Of a DNA stretch of 59,813 bases, positions 8,437-16,299 are shown piece after piece. Source of the stretch: Thermacetogenium sp. UBA4966 (GTDB lineage Bacteria; Bacillota; DSM-12270; Thermacetogeniales; Thermacetogeniaceae). The stretch is from contig DHAA01000100.1 of assembly GCA_002397275.1 (NCBI GenBank), positions 1-59,813 of the forward strand. The letters are read 5' to 3'. Below the pieces are notes generated by a model. That model was not told where the DNA came from. It saw only the letters and a list, made by a program, of their open reading frames with translations, and ran no database searches. The stretch's first letter is position 1, and every line of letters starts with the position of its first letter. A program made the translations under genes and the position numbers.

Positions 8437-9210
8437 ATGCGTGACGTTATTATTAAAAAACTAAGTGAAATAGAACACACTGAGAATATTACGATTTTAC
8501 ACGCGGTTGAGTCAGGCAGCAGGGCATGGGGTTTCGCGTCGCCAGACAGCGATTACGACGTGCGGTTCTTTTATGTCCGGCCAAAGGAATATTACCTGCG
8601 GCTCGAGAAGAAAAGAGATGTTCTGGAATGCCCGATAAGCGGCGATCTGGACTTCAACGGCTGGGATATCGACAAGACCTTGAGATTGTTGCATGCCTCA
8701 AACCCCACGCTGTTTGAATGGAGCAGCTCTCCCATTGTTTATAAGACAACAGACTTTTTCAATACATTCCTGCTGGTTATCGGTGATTATTTTGTGGCCA
8801 GGTCAGGGCTTTGGCATTATTTGAGTATGGCAGAGGGCAATTATCGGAAATACCTGAAAGGCGATATGGTACAGGCAAAAAAGTATTTTTATGTGATTCG
8901 ACCCTTTCTGGCCTGTCGCTGGATTTTAAAGCGCCATACGCCTCCGCCAATGCTTTTTTCCGAACTGGTGGAGACCCAGATCGAGCCGGAGCTCAGGCTG
9001 GCTATCGATGATTTACTGAAGCTTAAAATGTCGGCGCCAGAAATCAAGGAAATCCCGCGCATTGCGCCGCTCAACAAATTTATTGAGCGAAACCTGAGCA
9101 CAATACGAGCGCAAATTGAAGCGATGCCCGAAACGCCTCAGAAGGATTGGGAGCCGCTCAACGCATTATTTCTTTCCGCATTGAAGTGGAGAGAAAGCAC
9201 ACACTGTTAA
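8437..9210 (+). CDS. RlaP-type nucleotidyltransferase of RNA repair
   Basis: This 257-residue protein has the DNA polymerase beta-type signature GSRAWGFASPDSDYDVRF: a G-S start followed by two aspartates for metal binding. It then has the long helical tail seen in YcgL/RlaP proteins (Pfam RlaP, 'RNA repair pathway DNA polymerase beta'). Such proteins cluster with RNA ligases and are proposed to add nucleotides to, or otherwise process, RNA ends. The ATG sits after a GAGGAGG site nine bases downstream of pnkp, so it is part of the same transcript. The family match and context are solid. The exact substrate (for example tRNA 3' ends) is inference. Confidence 0.85.
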   Translation: MRDVIIKKLSEIEHTENITILHAVESGSRAWGFASPDSDYDVRFFYVRPKEYYLRLEKKRDVLECPISGDLDFNGWDIDKTLRLLHASNPTLFEWSSSPIVYKTTDFFNTFLLVIGDYFVARSGLWHYLSMAEGNYRKYLKGDMVQAKKYFYVIRPFLACRWILKRHTPPPMLFSELVETQIEPELRLAIDDLLKLKMSAPEIKEIPRIAPLNKFIERNLSTIRAQIEAMPETPQKDWEPLNALFLSALKWRESTHC

Positions 9211-9382
9211 AAGGCAGCTTGAAAATACCTCAGTCAAAACGGATTACAAAACTACTGGTGCCATGGTACTATAATAGGTGTAGAATAATTAGTTAAATTC
9301 TGTACGACGATCTTTGGCAAGAATTAACAACAAAATTTTCTAGCTCGTCAATATGACCGGATAGGTCGGGGGACTCTACAGT

Positions 9383-9910
9383 TTGGGATGGTGCTATGTG
9401 CAGAAATATGAAAACAAACAGACACTTATCGATGCAATAATTAGAAGTGCCGAGCTTTTCATCCATGAATTTTCTGATGTGGCGAATGCGGACAAAGATA
9501 CGCTGATAGAGAGCGTGGACCGAACGCCGGCGCAGATGATCGCTTATCAGCTGGGCTGGATGTCTCTGATCCTCGAATGGGAGAAAGAAGAACAGAACGG
9601 AAGAGTTGCCGTCATGCCTGCTCCGGGGTTCAAATGGAATGCTTTGGGCGGTCTGTATCAGAATTTCTATCGGGAATACGCAAACTGTTCAATTTCCGAA
9701 CTGTCCGTCCTCTTTTCCGAAAAAGTCCGCGACATCGTTGCCTTTCTGAACACGCTGAGTGAAGATGAAGTATTCTTGCCCGGCGGTCGTAAATGGGCAT
9801 CATCCACTTCTTCCAATTGGCCAATCTGGAAATGGATTCAAGTCAATACTGTCGCGCCGTTTACGAGTTTCCGTACTAAACTCAGGAAGTGGAAGAAATT
9901 GACGGGCTGA
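9383..9910 (+). CDS. ClbS/DfsB family four-helix protein
   Basis: The product is about 175 residues and matches the ClbS/DfsB (DUF1706) pattern. It has an early block EFSDVANADKDTLIESVDRT, a helix with AYQLGWMSLILEWEKEE, the PAPGFKWNALGGLYQNFYRE block, and a C-terminal RKWASSTSSNWPIWKWIQVN that leads into APFTSFRTKLRKWKKL. The family includes ClbS, which protects DNA from colibactin. Most relatives have unknown targets, and DinB-like folds are related. The start is either the TTG at 9383, after CGGGGGAC, or the GTG at 9398. It stands alone, in its own transcript. Confidence 0.85.
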   Translation: MGWCYVQKYENKQTLIDAIIRSAELFIHEFSDVANADKDTLIESVDRTPAQMIAYQLGWMSLILEWEKEEQNGRVAVMPAPGFKWNALGGLYQNFYREYANCSISELSVLFSEKVRDIVAFLNTLSEDEVFLPGGRKWASSTSSNWPIWKWIQVNTVAPFTSFRTKLRKWKKLTG

Positions 9911-10060
9911 AGTCAAGCGCCTAGCCGAACACAAGAATGCCTTCTAGACAGATGAGAACCAGGCATGAGGACATCAGAGCCGTGGCGAAAATCCGTAGGA
10001 CTGCCGACGGGCTTTCCCGGTCGGAAAAATTCAGAGTCCAGGACATAATATTTTTCTGTC

Positions 10061-10273
10061 TCAAGGAAGTGGACGTTTGGCGTTAGTAGGTAATTTAATT
10101 TTACCGTGTTCTTTCTCGTAGTCTGCTATAAATTTTAGCATTAGCTGAATGATTTGACTGTTTGCAGAACGCCCAACATAACCGCATACGTATCGGAATT
10201 TTGCCAGTATATCACCATCTACCCTAAGCCCAAAGTGTTTTTCATTTTTTTTATTTATATTGCCTACCTCCAA
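10061..10273 (-). CDS. Arc-like ribbon-helix-helix protein
   Basis: The product has about 60-70 residues. KHFGLRVDGDILAKFRYVCG resembles the beta strand and first helix of Arc/MetJ-type DNA-binding proteins, and GRSANSQIIQLMLKFIADYE resembles the second helix. These proteins bind operators as dimers. The start is unclear: a GGAGGT site at about 10273-10267 is followed in frame only by ATA codons, while a nearby ATG (after seven A) is out of frame. A slippage or sequencing error in the A run, or a non-standard start, would explain it. It is divergent from the SLOG gene and may regulate it. Confidence 0.6.
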   Translation of the reverse strand: MEVGNINKKNEKHFGLRVDGDILAKFRYVCGYVGRSANSQIIQLMLKFIADYEKEHGKIKLPTNAKRPLP

Positions 10274-10336
10274 TAAAGTTATATTGACTTTATTTTAGAC
10301 TCGAATCCTGTTATAATACGGAAATAGAGTTGAAAT

Positions 10337-10353
10337 GGAGTTATAACAACTCC
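10337..10353 (+). promoter_or_regulatory. Inverted repeat upstream of SLOG gene
   Basis: GGAGTT-ATAAC-AACTCC is a perfect 6-bp inverted repeat, 26 bases before the SLOG start and just before its TTGGAGGTG ribosome site. It could be an operator for the divergent ribbon-helix-helix protein, or a small hairpin in the leader. A TATAAT at 10313-10318 lies upstream, and the best -35 match is spaced too far (22 bases), so the promoter is only tentative. Confidence 0.35.
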
Positions 10354-10379
10354 TGTTTTTTGGAGGTGTAAAAATTTCG

Positions 10380-10853
10380 ATGTACAAAGAACGAACATGC
10401 TGTTTTTCAGGACACCGCAAGTTGCCTGAAGAAAAAATTGAGCATATCATAATACGCCTCAACCATGAGGTGGAAAACCTCATCGCACAAGGCGTAACAA
10501 ACTTTATTTCTGGCGGAGCTTTGGGTTTTGATAAGGTTGCTGCTTCAATGATTGTTGCAAAGAAAGAACTGGGACGAGAAATTCGCTTGATTTTTGCTTT
10601 ACCCTGCAAAAATCATGATGAACATTGGAGCGCGAAACAGAAAGAGCTTTATCGCAACCTGCTGGCAGAAGCTGATGAGGTTATCTATGTGTCAGAAGGA
10701 TATTGTGATGGGTGTATTAAGAAACGCAATCGCTATATGATTGACCATTCGGCTTATTGTATCTGCGCTCGGTTTTACCCATTTAGTAGTACGGATCAAA
10801 CGGTAATGTATGCGAGGCAAAAAGGGCTGATGATTATCAATGTGACGGATTAG
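10380..10853 (+). CDS. SLOG-domain protein (DUF1273/YpsA-like)
   Basis: The 157-residue protein opens with MYKERTCCFSGHRKLP and has GVTNFISGGALGFDKVAA. The CFSGHR and GGALGFD motifs form the nucleotide-binding pocket of the SLOG fold used by YpsA-like proteins. A later ADEVIYVSEGY segment also fits. SLOG proteins bind or cleave nucleotides. Some serve as sensors in anti-phage systems, while others, such as YpsA, affect cell division and stress. This one is a stand-alone domain, so its role stays open. Its ATG follows a TTGGAGGTG site. It lies at the start of the defence island and is divergent from a small DNA-binding protein gene. Confidence 0.85.
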   Translation: MYKERTCCFSGHRKLPEEKIEHIIIRLNHEVENLIAQGVTNFISGGALGFDKVAASMIVAKKELGREIRLIFALPCKNHDEHWSAKQKELYRNLLAEADEVIYVSEGYCDGCIKKRNRYMIDHSAYCICARFYPFSSTDQTVMYARQKGLMIINVTD

Positions 10854-10978
10854 ATTAATAATGCGTAGACTCTTTAGCATGTAAAAAGAGTAGCCATCAG
10901 AGCAGCGGTGTGATGTCAGGATGTGTCGAAATGGCAAAATACTTTGGCAGGGATACGAAGGTAGCCTATGTAGAGTAA

Positions 10979-11080
10979 ATTAATACCGGAAAGATGACGG
11001 TCACGGAAGCAGTTAATGAGTTAGGCTGTTTCAGGTCAGCGATTTACTTTATATATAGCAGGAAGGTACATATAAAATAA
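10979..11080 (+). pseudogene. Resolvase/transposase-type HTH remnant
   Basis: An open stretch without a start reads TGKMTVTEAVNELGCFRSAI, then YFIYSRKVHIK and a stop. This resembles the C-terminal helix-turn-helix of serine recombinases and some transposases (pattern G-x-x-T-V-x-x-A-x-x-L-G-x-x-R-S). Nothing of the catalytic domain is visible upstream in 10854-10978, where I see no other gene. It looks like a worn scar of a mobile element between the SLOG and Fic genes. Confidence 0.35.
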
Positions 11081-11118
11081 CAAGAAAGGAGTTCCGGTAT
11101 AGGGGGTACCCGCTTGTT

Positions 11119-11868
11119 TTATGGTAGCTTGGGAAATGGGATATGCAGCAGGCGCATAATCTCCTTTCCTGATTCCAGTACCCGTTCAGCAATAAAGTCC
11201 ATAAACGGCCGGTCATCCTTATGTGCTCGCTCCAGCAAGCTGATATACTCCTGCCGCAGCACCGGTGGGATAACCGCCGGCAAATACCCATCCTGAATCA
11301 GAGCGGTATTCATCAGGAGCCGTGACAGCTGCCCGTTTCCATCGACGAAAGGATGGATAAAGACGAAGCGCTTATGCAGTTGCGCAGCAAATTCCACCGG
11401 GTGGAATTTGCTGCGCTCGGATGCAGCCCAGGCAAATAGTTCATCCATCTGGCCGAAGATTCGACCCGGCTTACATACTGGATACTTGGAGCCGGTGATG
11501 AACACCAGCCGGTCGCGGTACCTCCCGGCGGTGCCGGGGTCGATGTTTTTGTAGAACATCCAATGCATGGTCAGCGTATCAGCCTCGGTGATTTGCCGAC
11601 CGCGCAGCAGCGTGAACATGAAGTCATACGCCTCGGCATGCCCGAGTGCCTCGAAGGTATCGCGGAGCGGCTTCCCGCCGACGGTCAGACCATCATCCAG
11701 CAGCACCTTTGTCTCGCTCTCGGTCAGGGTGTTTCCTTCAAGGGCATTGGAAGACCAGGTCAGGCCAATACGGTAATAGGCTCTGATTTCTTTCAGCAAA
11801 TTCCCTTCGAAGGGGCGGAGTTTATCAATCTCTAACTTGTAAAGATCAATTTTTTCATATAAAGACAT
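11119..11868 (-). CDS. Fic family AMPylase-type protein
   Basis: The 249-residue protein carries a Fic core HPFVDGNGQLSRL (about residues 171-183). This matches HxFx(D/E)GNxxxxR except that the first arginine of the usual GNGR is glutamine. Upstream, SSNALEGN (residues 39-46) fits the inhibitory (S/T)xxxE(G/N) helix of class II Fic proteins, whose glutamate blocks the ATP site. The catalytic His and the second Arg are kept. Fic proteins attach AMP or a related group to target proteins. It faces away from mrr across the duplicated promoter cassette at 11918-12082 and probably uses its leftward promoter. The target is unknown. Confidence 0.88.
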   Translation of the reverse strand: MSLYEKIDLYKLEIDKLRPFEGNLLKEIRAYYRIGLTWSSNALEGNTLTESETKVLLDDGLTVGGKPLRDTFEALGHAEAYDFMFTLLRGRQITEADTLTMHWMFYKNIDPGTAGRYRDRLVFITGSKYPVCKPGRIFGQMDELFAWAASERSKFHPVEFAAQLHKRFVFIHPFVDGNGQLSRLLMNTALIQDGYLPAVIPPVLRQEYISLLERAHKDDRPFMDFIAERVLESGKEIMRLLHIPFPKLP

Positions 11869-11917
11869 TGGACAATACCACCCTCACTGTTCGTCTTCGC
11901 GATCTCCGTAGTAGGTT

Positions 11918-12082
11918 TTCTTCCTTCTTGTAGTATAACAAATTATGGTTGGATCTCGATACGAAGAAGAATATTTTTGGGCGTTCAGCAGCCCCTTTTT
12001 GCAGGATATTACGATTTTTGATTGTCTATATTTCGTACCTGCGATATAATTATAAAAGTATATCTTTCCAGGGAAGATTCTG
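11918..12082. promoter_or_regulatory. Divergent promoter cassette, copy A (fic / mrr)
   Basis: The right-hand block (12019-12082) holds a strong promoter facing mrr: TTGTCT at 12022-12027, a 17-base spacer, then TATAAT at 12045-12050. The left-hand block (11918-11962) holds a leftward TATACT at 11932-11937 with a weak TCGAGA 16 bases behind it, facing fic. Both blocks recur at 14408-14615 with only 3 mismatches each by my alignment, while the middle has diverged. The cassette explains the 250-base space between fic and mrr. Confidence 0.7.
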
Positions 12083-12156
12083 TTCAAAACCAAACATATA
12101 TACAGTATATACGCTGAATAGAGGATAATTGATATGGAGTAATGGGGGGAGGAATT

Positions 12157-13026
12157 GTGGATAAACCAAAAGTAGTTCAATACCATCAGATGATGATTCC
12201 GACGTTGAAAGCACTGAAGAAACTTGGCGGTTCAGCTAATATTGAAGAGCTGGATTCCATGGTTATTGATGATATTATGCAATTACCGGAAGAGATGCAG
12301 AATGTCTTACATAAAGAGGATGGTACCCAGACCGAAGTGCAGTATCGCTTAGCCTGGGCTAGAACTTATCTTAAAAAATACGGACTTATTGATAATTCGG
12401 CACGAGGTGTATGGTCATTTACTGAGGCATTCGATGGAAATATTGATAATATTTCGCCTGATGAGATTGTGCAAAGTGTGCGCTCCATGTCGAAGAAGGT
12501 TAGTGTTGAGGCGATAGAAGATGACAATCTTGAAAATGATGGCGTAGACCTACCAGAAGAGGCAATGGATTGGCGAGAAAAGCTAAGAGACGTATTGCTT
12601 AAAATATCACCGGACGCGTTCGAACGACTTACTTTACGCCTGCTTCGTGAATCCGGATTCACTCAAGTCGAAGTAACGGGAAGGTCAAACGACCATGGTA
12701 TTGACGGAAAGGGAATCATTCGCTTACATGGAATAATGAGTTTTCACATGATTTTTCAATGTAAACGCTACAAAGGTAGTGTTACTCCATCTGATATTCG
12801 CGATTTTCGTGGGGCAATGCAAGGAAGAGCGGATAAAGGTCTATTTATCACCACTGGTTCATTTACCTCTGAGGCAAAAAAAGAAGCAACTCGTGATGGT
12901 GCTCCAGCGTTAGATTTGATTGATGGAGATGCTCTTATAGAAAGGCTTAAAGACTTGGGATTAGGAGTGACTGAAAAAATCATTAAAGATTATGAAGTAA
13001 ATGAAGAGTGGTTTATGAAGATTTGA
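12157..13026 (+). CDS. Mrr-like restriction endonuclease
   Basis: I choose the GTG at 12157, preceded by GGGGGGAGG; an ATG at 12142 lies inside that site. The 289-residue protein has an N-terminal winged-helix Mrr_N-type domain (MDKPKVVQYHQMMIPTLKAL, residues 1-95). The C-terminal Mrr catalytic domain has the PD-(D/E)XK-type site GIDGKGI and FQCKRYKG, followed by FITTGSFTSEAKKEATR. Mrr enzymes cut DNA carrying foreign methylation. It lies 1.6 kb from a type I restriction operon and shares its promoter type. All core residues look intact. Confidence 0.9.
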   Translation: MDKPKVVQYHQMMIPTLKALKKLGGSANIEELDSMVIDDIMQLPEEMQNVLHKEDGTQTEVQYRLAWARTYLKKYGLIDNSARGVWSFTEAFDGNIDNISPDEIVQSVRSMSKKVSVEAIEDDNLENDGVDLPEEAMDWREKLRDVLLKISPDAFERLTLRLLRESGFTQVEVTGRSNDHGIDGKGIIRLHGIMSFHMIFQCKRYKGSVTPSDIRDFRGAMQGRADKGLFITTGSFTSEAKKEATRDGAPALDLIDGDALIERLKDLGLGVTEKIIKDYEVNEEWFMKI

Positions 13027-13106
13027 AGTGATATAAATGATTGACGGCTTCCCGACATCCTTTACAATGCTGTGACTGAAATGTTAGGGAAAGGATGGTT
13101 ATAGGA

Positions 13107-13691
13107 ATGACAACTCCAACAAGAGTGGAAAAATTTTTGCCATCAAAAGTGAAACTTTTTAGGGTTAATCATAGAATTGTCCCAACTGATGAGTTCATAA
13201 ACTTATTAATAATGTCTCGATAATGTCTCGCGAAAACTACGAGTGGCCTAGTGGAATAGGGGCAGTCGCTAGTCAACAAAATATAATTGATACTGAAAAC
13301 CAGTGTGCGTTCTTAATAAAAAAATTAGATTTAAACAATTTGTTTCACCCGACGAAGGAGCATCGCTAGATAGACACTCTTCATATTTTTTTAACTCACT
13401 CCGGATTGTTAATAACACAAAAGACACTTCTGCAACTAACTTTAAAAGAGAGTGGACAAATGGGAAGCATTCAACTAGCAGGTTGGCAATATATCAACAG
13501 AACTCTCATGATTATAATTTGAAGGTGTATCTAAAAACGAATACTTGCCATTATTAAAATCGATAGCTTCACATTTAAATAGCCAAGGTATCAAATATAA
13601 ATGTGCATCTTCCGGATTATCCAAAGCATGGAAACCAGCTGACATTGAAATGTCTACCTATTATTGGTGGGCTAAAAATGGATCTAGATAA
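13107..13691 (+). pseudogene. Unknown gene broken by several stops and frameshifts
   Basis: Successive frames read like one protein of about 190 residues. MTTPTRVEKFLPSKVKLFR ends at a stop near 13223. MSRENYEWPSGIGAVASQQ continues to about 13368. RHSSYFFNSLRIVNNTKDTS follows in another frame. Finally KYLPLLKSIASHLNSQGIKY and WWAKNGSR end at 13691. At least three defects separate them. I do not recognise the family. It lies between mrr and the PIN toxin and carries no promoter cassette of its own. Confidence 0.5.
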
Positions 13692-13717
13692 ACGAAACGA
13701 GTGGAAAAGGGGTGTGT

Positions 13718-14161
13718 TTACATCGGGTGTTTGGCCTTTGCCCAATCGAAAAAGCTTTTTGGTTTGCCAATTGGTATATTCGCAAATGATCGTAATTGTA
13801 ACAGGTGAGTGTCATCAGAAATTATATAGTCTGCGCCTCCTGAATGGGCGGCGTATAGAAAATTATCATCATCTCTGTCATGTGAGATCTTTCGAAAGTT
13901 TGCCGGCATATCTGAAGTTTTGTGACCCATAAAGGCGTAAAGCTCTAAGAGTTCAATTGCTTCTTCTGGACGTACTCCTGCTTTTTTGGACATAGGTGCT
14001 AATCTGTAGATGATTTCGCTATATTCATTGTAAATAAACTTATTCCATATAAGAATGATGTTGCCTTCATTTAAAAAGTGAGATATTGGTGTATACAGAT
14101 AAAGTGCCGGTACAAGAATATTTGTGTCAACAACTGTTAGAATTGCGGGAGCCGCGGACAT
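13718..14161 (-). CDS. PIN-domain toxin (VapC-like RNase)
   Basis: The 147-residue protein has the PIN-domain acidic residues in order: VVDTNILVPAL near the N-terminus (first Asp), a central glutamate in EYSEIIYRL, and HDRDDDNFLYAA followed by ADYIISDDTHLL (last Asp pair). PIN toxins are metal-dependent RNases that cut tRNA, rRNA or mRNA. Its start at 14161 overlaps the 3' end of the upstream antitoxin gene by 35 bases, a typical toxin-antitoxin layout. It is close to the COG1569 type of PIN proteins. The target RNA is unknown. Confidence 0.82.
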   Translation of the reverse strand: MSAAPAILTVVDTNILVPALYLYTPISHFLNEGNIILIWNKFIYNEYSEIIYRLAPMSKKAGVRPEEAIELLELYAFMGHKTSDMPANFRKISHDRDDDNFLYAAHSGGADYIISDDTHLLQLRSFANIPIGKPKSFFDWAKAKHPM

Positions 14162-14303
14162 AACGCTTTTCTTTTTTTACAGACATAACAACTTTCTCTT
14201 GAGAAATGCCGGCATTAACCATTCTATTAGAAATACTTCTATGCAGGGCTTTTGCACGTTCTCGTGCATCCTGCATATCTGATTTTTTAATCGGTGCTGG
14301 CAT
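14127..14303 (-). CDS. Putative antitoxin to PIN toxin
   Basis: The ATG at 14303 follows AAGGAAGG at normal spacing, giving a 58-residue basic protein (MPAPIKKSDMQDARERAKAL, later GISQEKVVMSVKKEK). Small size, a helical DNA-binding-like central part, and a 35-base overlap with a PIN toxin gene all point to an antitoxin. No known antitoxin family is recognised from the sequence. Expression probably starts from the leftward promoter of cassette copy B, whose -10 is at 14422-14427. Confidence 0.6.
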   Translation of the reverse strand: MPAPIKKSDMQDARERAKALHRSISNRMVNAGISQEKVVMSVKKEKRYVRGSRNSNSC

Positions 14304-14407
14304 TTTTTTCACCTTCCTTATTATGTATTTCGTTATGAAACCCTCCCGCAGGACATAGATTTTTAAATAATTATGCCCAGCATGGGGGTAAAAATAACCC
14401 GTTTCAA

Positions 14408-14615
14408 TTCTTCCTTCTTATAGTATAACAAATTATGATTGGATTTCGATACACGGAGAAAAATATTTTGGATATTCGGTAGCAGCAGTTGGATAAAATC
14501 CTTGATAGTGGGGTGAGATGCCTTTCCCCCATTATACCCATTATATTTTTGTGATTGTCTATATTTCGTACCTGCGATATAATTATAACAGCATATCTTT
14601 CCAGGGGAGATTCTG
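14408..14615. promoter_or_regulatory. Divergent promoter cassette, copy B (TA / restriction)
   Basis: This second copy repeats both blocks of the fic/mrr cassette: 14408-14452 and 14552-14615. The rightward promoter is TTGTCT at 14555-14560, a 17-base spacer and TATAAT at 14578-14583, driving the HTH gene and type I restriction genes. The leftward TATACT at 14422-14427, with TCGAAA 16 bases behind it, faces the antitoxin-toxin pair. The middle part is longer than in copy A and unrelated. An imperfect dyad (TATAT...ATATA) overlaps spacer and -10 in both copies. Confidence 0.7.
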
Positions 14616-14620
14616 AAATC

Positions 14621-14791
14621 ATGAACGGAATGACGACAAAAGAAGCGGCTGAAAAATGGGGCGTGACGCCTCGGCAGGTGCAGCTGCTCTGCGCTAAGGG
14701 CCGCGTACCAGGAGCGGTTCGCTTCGGCAATGCCTGGGTGATTCCAGAGGATGCGCAAAAGCCGAAGGACGGCCGCAGCAAGAGTTCCTAA
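14621..14791 (+). CDS. Small helix-turn-helix DNA-binding protein
   Basis: The 56-residue protein (MNGMTTKEAAEKWGVTPRQV, then CAKGRVPGAVRFGNAWVIPE) is one winged-helix unit of the excisionase/MerR-like type. Proteins of this type bind DNA as small regulators and often precede restriction or Fic genes in clostridia, from my memory of such loci. The ATG comes after CCAGGGGAG. It is the first gene after the cassette B promoter and the likely first cistron of the type I restriction operon. It is a good candidate for the factor that reads the repeated cassettes. Confidence 0.75.
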   Translation: MNGMTTKEAAEKWGVTPRQVQLLCAKGRVPGAVRFGNAWVIPEDAQKPKDGRSKSS

Positions 14792-14829
14792 GTAATATAC
14801 TAAGCAACAGTGGATAAAGGGAGAGGGAT

Positions 14830-16299
14830 ATGATAACAGGCGAGCTGAAAAATAAAGTAGACAAACTCTGGGAGATGTTCTGGACAGGCGGGCTTACCAA
14901 CCCCCTGGACGTTATCGAACAGATTACATACCTTATGTTTATCCGCGATCTTGACCTGACCGACAACATCCGGCAGAAGGAAAGCGGCATGCTGGGGATC
15001 CCCTACAGCAGCATTTTCACAGGCAAAGAGCATCTGAAATGGTCGGTGCTGCGGGACAAGCCTGCGGAAGTCATGTATCAGACGATGCAGGGCGAGGTGT
15101 TTCCGTTTATCAAGAAATTGAACGGCAACAGCGGTACTTATGCCAAATATATGAACGATGCCATTTTTAAGGTGCCGACCCCTCAGTTGCTGGAGAAAAT
15201 CGTGACCGCGCTGGACGAGATGTATCAAGTGATCGACAAAATGCGGGACAGGCAGGATGCGCGTGGCGACCTGTACGAATACATGCTGTCCAAGCTCTCC
15301 ACCGCGGGCACTAACGGCCAGTTCCGTACGCCGCGCCATATCATCCGCATGATGGCGGAGCTTCTCGATTTGCAGCCCGACGACGTGATCTGCGACCCGG
15401 CCTGCGGTACCGGCGGCTTTTTGGTGGCAGCTGGGGAATACCTGAAAGAACGCTATCTCAATGATATTTTTTACAACAAAGAGGCCAAAGCCCATTATGA
15501 CAACACCATGTTTACAGGCTACGACATGGACCGCACCATGCTGCGCATCGGCGCCATGAACATGATGACCCATGGCATCGCCAATCCGCATATCGTCTAT
15601 AAGGACAGCCTTTCCGACCAGAACACCGATACGGGAAAATACACTAAAATTCTGACCAACCCTCCGTTCAAGGGGAGCCTGGATTATGATATTGTGTCCA
15701 CTGATTTGATCAAGGTAACCAAGACCAAGAAGACTGAACTGCTATTCCTCGTGCTCTTTCTCCGCATGCTGAAAAACGGCGGCCGCTGCGCTTCCATCGT
15801 GCCGGACGGAGTGCTGTTCGGTTCTTCTAAGGCGCACCGCAAGATACGCAGTGAAATCGTGGAACACCACCGGCTGGAGGCGGTCATCTCCATGCCCTCC
15901 GGCGTGTTCAAGCCTTATGCCGGAGTGAGCACCGCTGTAATTATCTTCACCAAAACCGGCGCGGGCGGCACCGACAAGGTGTGGTTCTACGACATGCAGT
16001 CGGATGGCTACAGCCTGGACGACAAGCGCACGCCACTGGAGCAGAGCGACATTCCCGATATCGTGGAGCGTTTTCATGCGCTGGAGAAGGAAGAAAGCCG
16101 GGAGCGCACCGAGCAGAGCTTCCTTGTACCCAAGGATGAAATTGTAGAAAACGACTACGACCTTTCCATCAACAAGTACAAGCAGAGTACCTATGTGGAG
16201 GAGGAGTATCCCCACCCGCTGGAGATCTTGGTAGAGATCAACGAGCTGGAAAAGGAGATCACCGCCGGGCTGGCAGAGTTGGAGGCGGCGATAAAGTGA
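14830..16299 (+). CDS. hsdM: Type I restriction DNA methyltransferase subunit M
   Basis: The 489-residue protein has an N-terminal helical HsdM_N-type domain (LKNKVDKLWEMFWTGGLTNP) and an N6-adenine methyltransferase core. SAM-binding motif I is CDPACGTGGFL and the catalytic motif is TNPPFKG. A coiled-coil tail (EILVEINELEKEITAGLAEL) probably contacts HsdS. With HsdS it methylates the recognition site, and with HsdR it forms the restriction complex. An AGGGAGAGGG ribosome site precedes the ATG. The gene overlaps the next one by 4 bases. Confidence 0.95.
   Translation: MITGELKNKVDKLWEMFWTGGLTNPLDVIEQITYLMFIRDLDLTDNIRQKESGMLGIPYSSIFTGKEHLKWSVLRDKPAEVMYQTMQGEVFPFIKKLNGNSGTYAKYMNDAIFKVPTPQLLEKIVTALDEMYQVIDKMRDRQDARGDLYEYMLSKLSTAGTNGQFRTPRHIIRMMAELLDLQPDDVICDPACGTGGFLVAAGEYLKERYLNDIFYNKEAKAHYDNTMFTGYDMDRTMLRIGAMNMMTHGIANPHIVYKDSLSDQNTDTGKYTKILTNPPFKGSLDYDIVSTDLIKVTKTKKTELLFLVLFLRMLKNGGRCASIVPDGVLFGSSKAHRKIRSEIVEHHRLEAVISMPSGVFKPYAGVSTAVIIFTKTGAGGTDKVWFYDMQSDGYSLDDKRTPLEQSDIPDIVERFHALEKEESRERTEQSFLVPKDEIVENDYDLSINKYKQSTYVEEEYPHPLEILVEINELEKEITAGLAELEAAIK

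Noticed and set aside
9241..9382. Promoter with TATAAT at 9270-9275 before the DfsB-like gene
   Set aside because: The only -35-like string (TTACAA) is 20 bases away and the site is over 100 bases from the start, so I could not support it.
14800..15591. Minus-strand open frame opposite hsdM (263 residues)
   Set aside because: It mirrors a well-supported methyltransferase gene; there are no motifs or start signals of its own.
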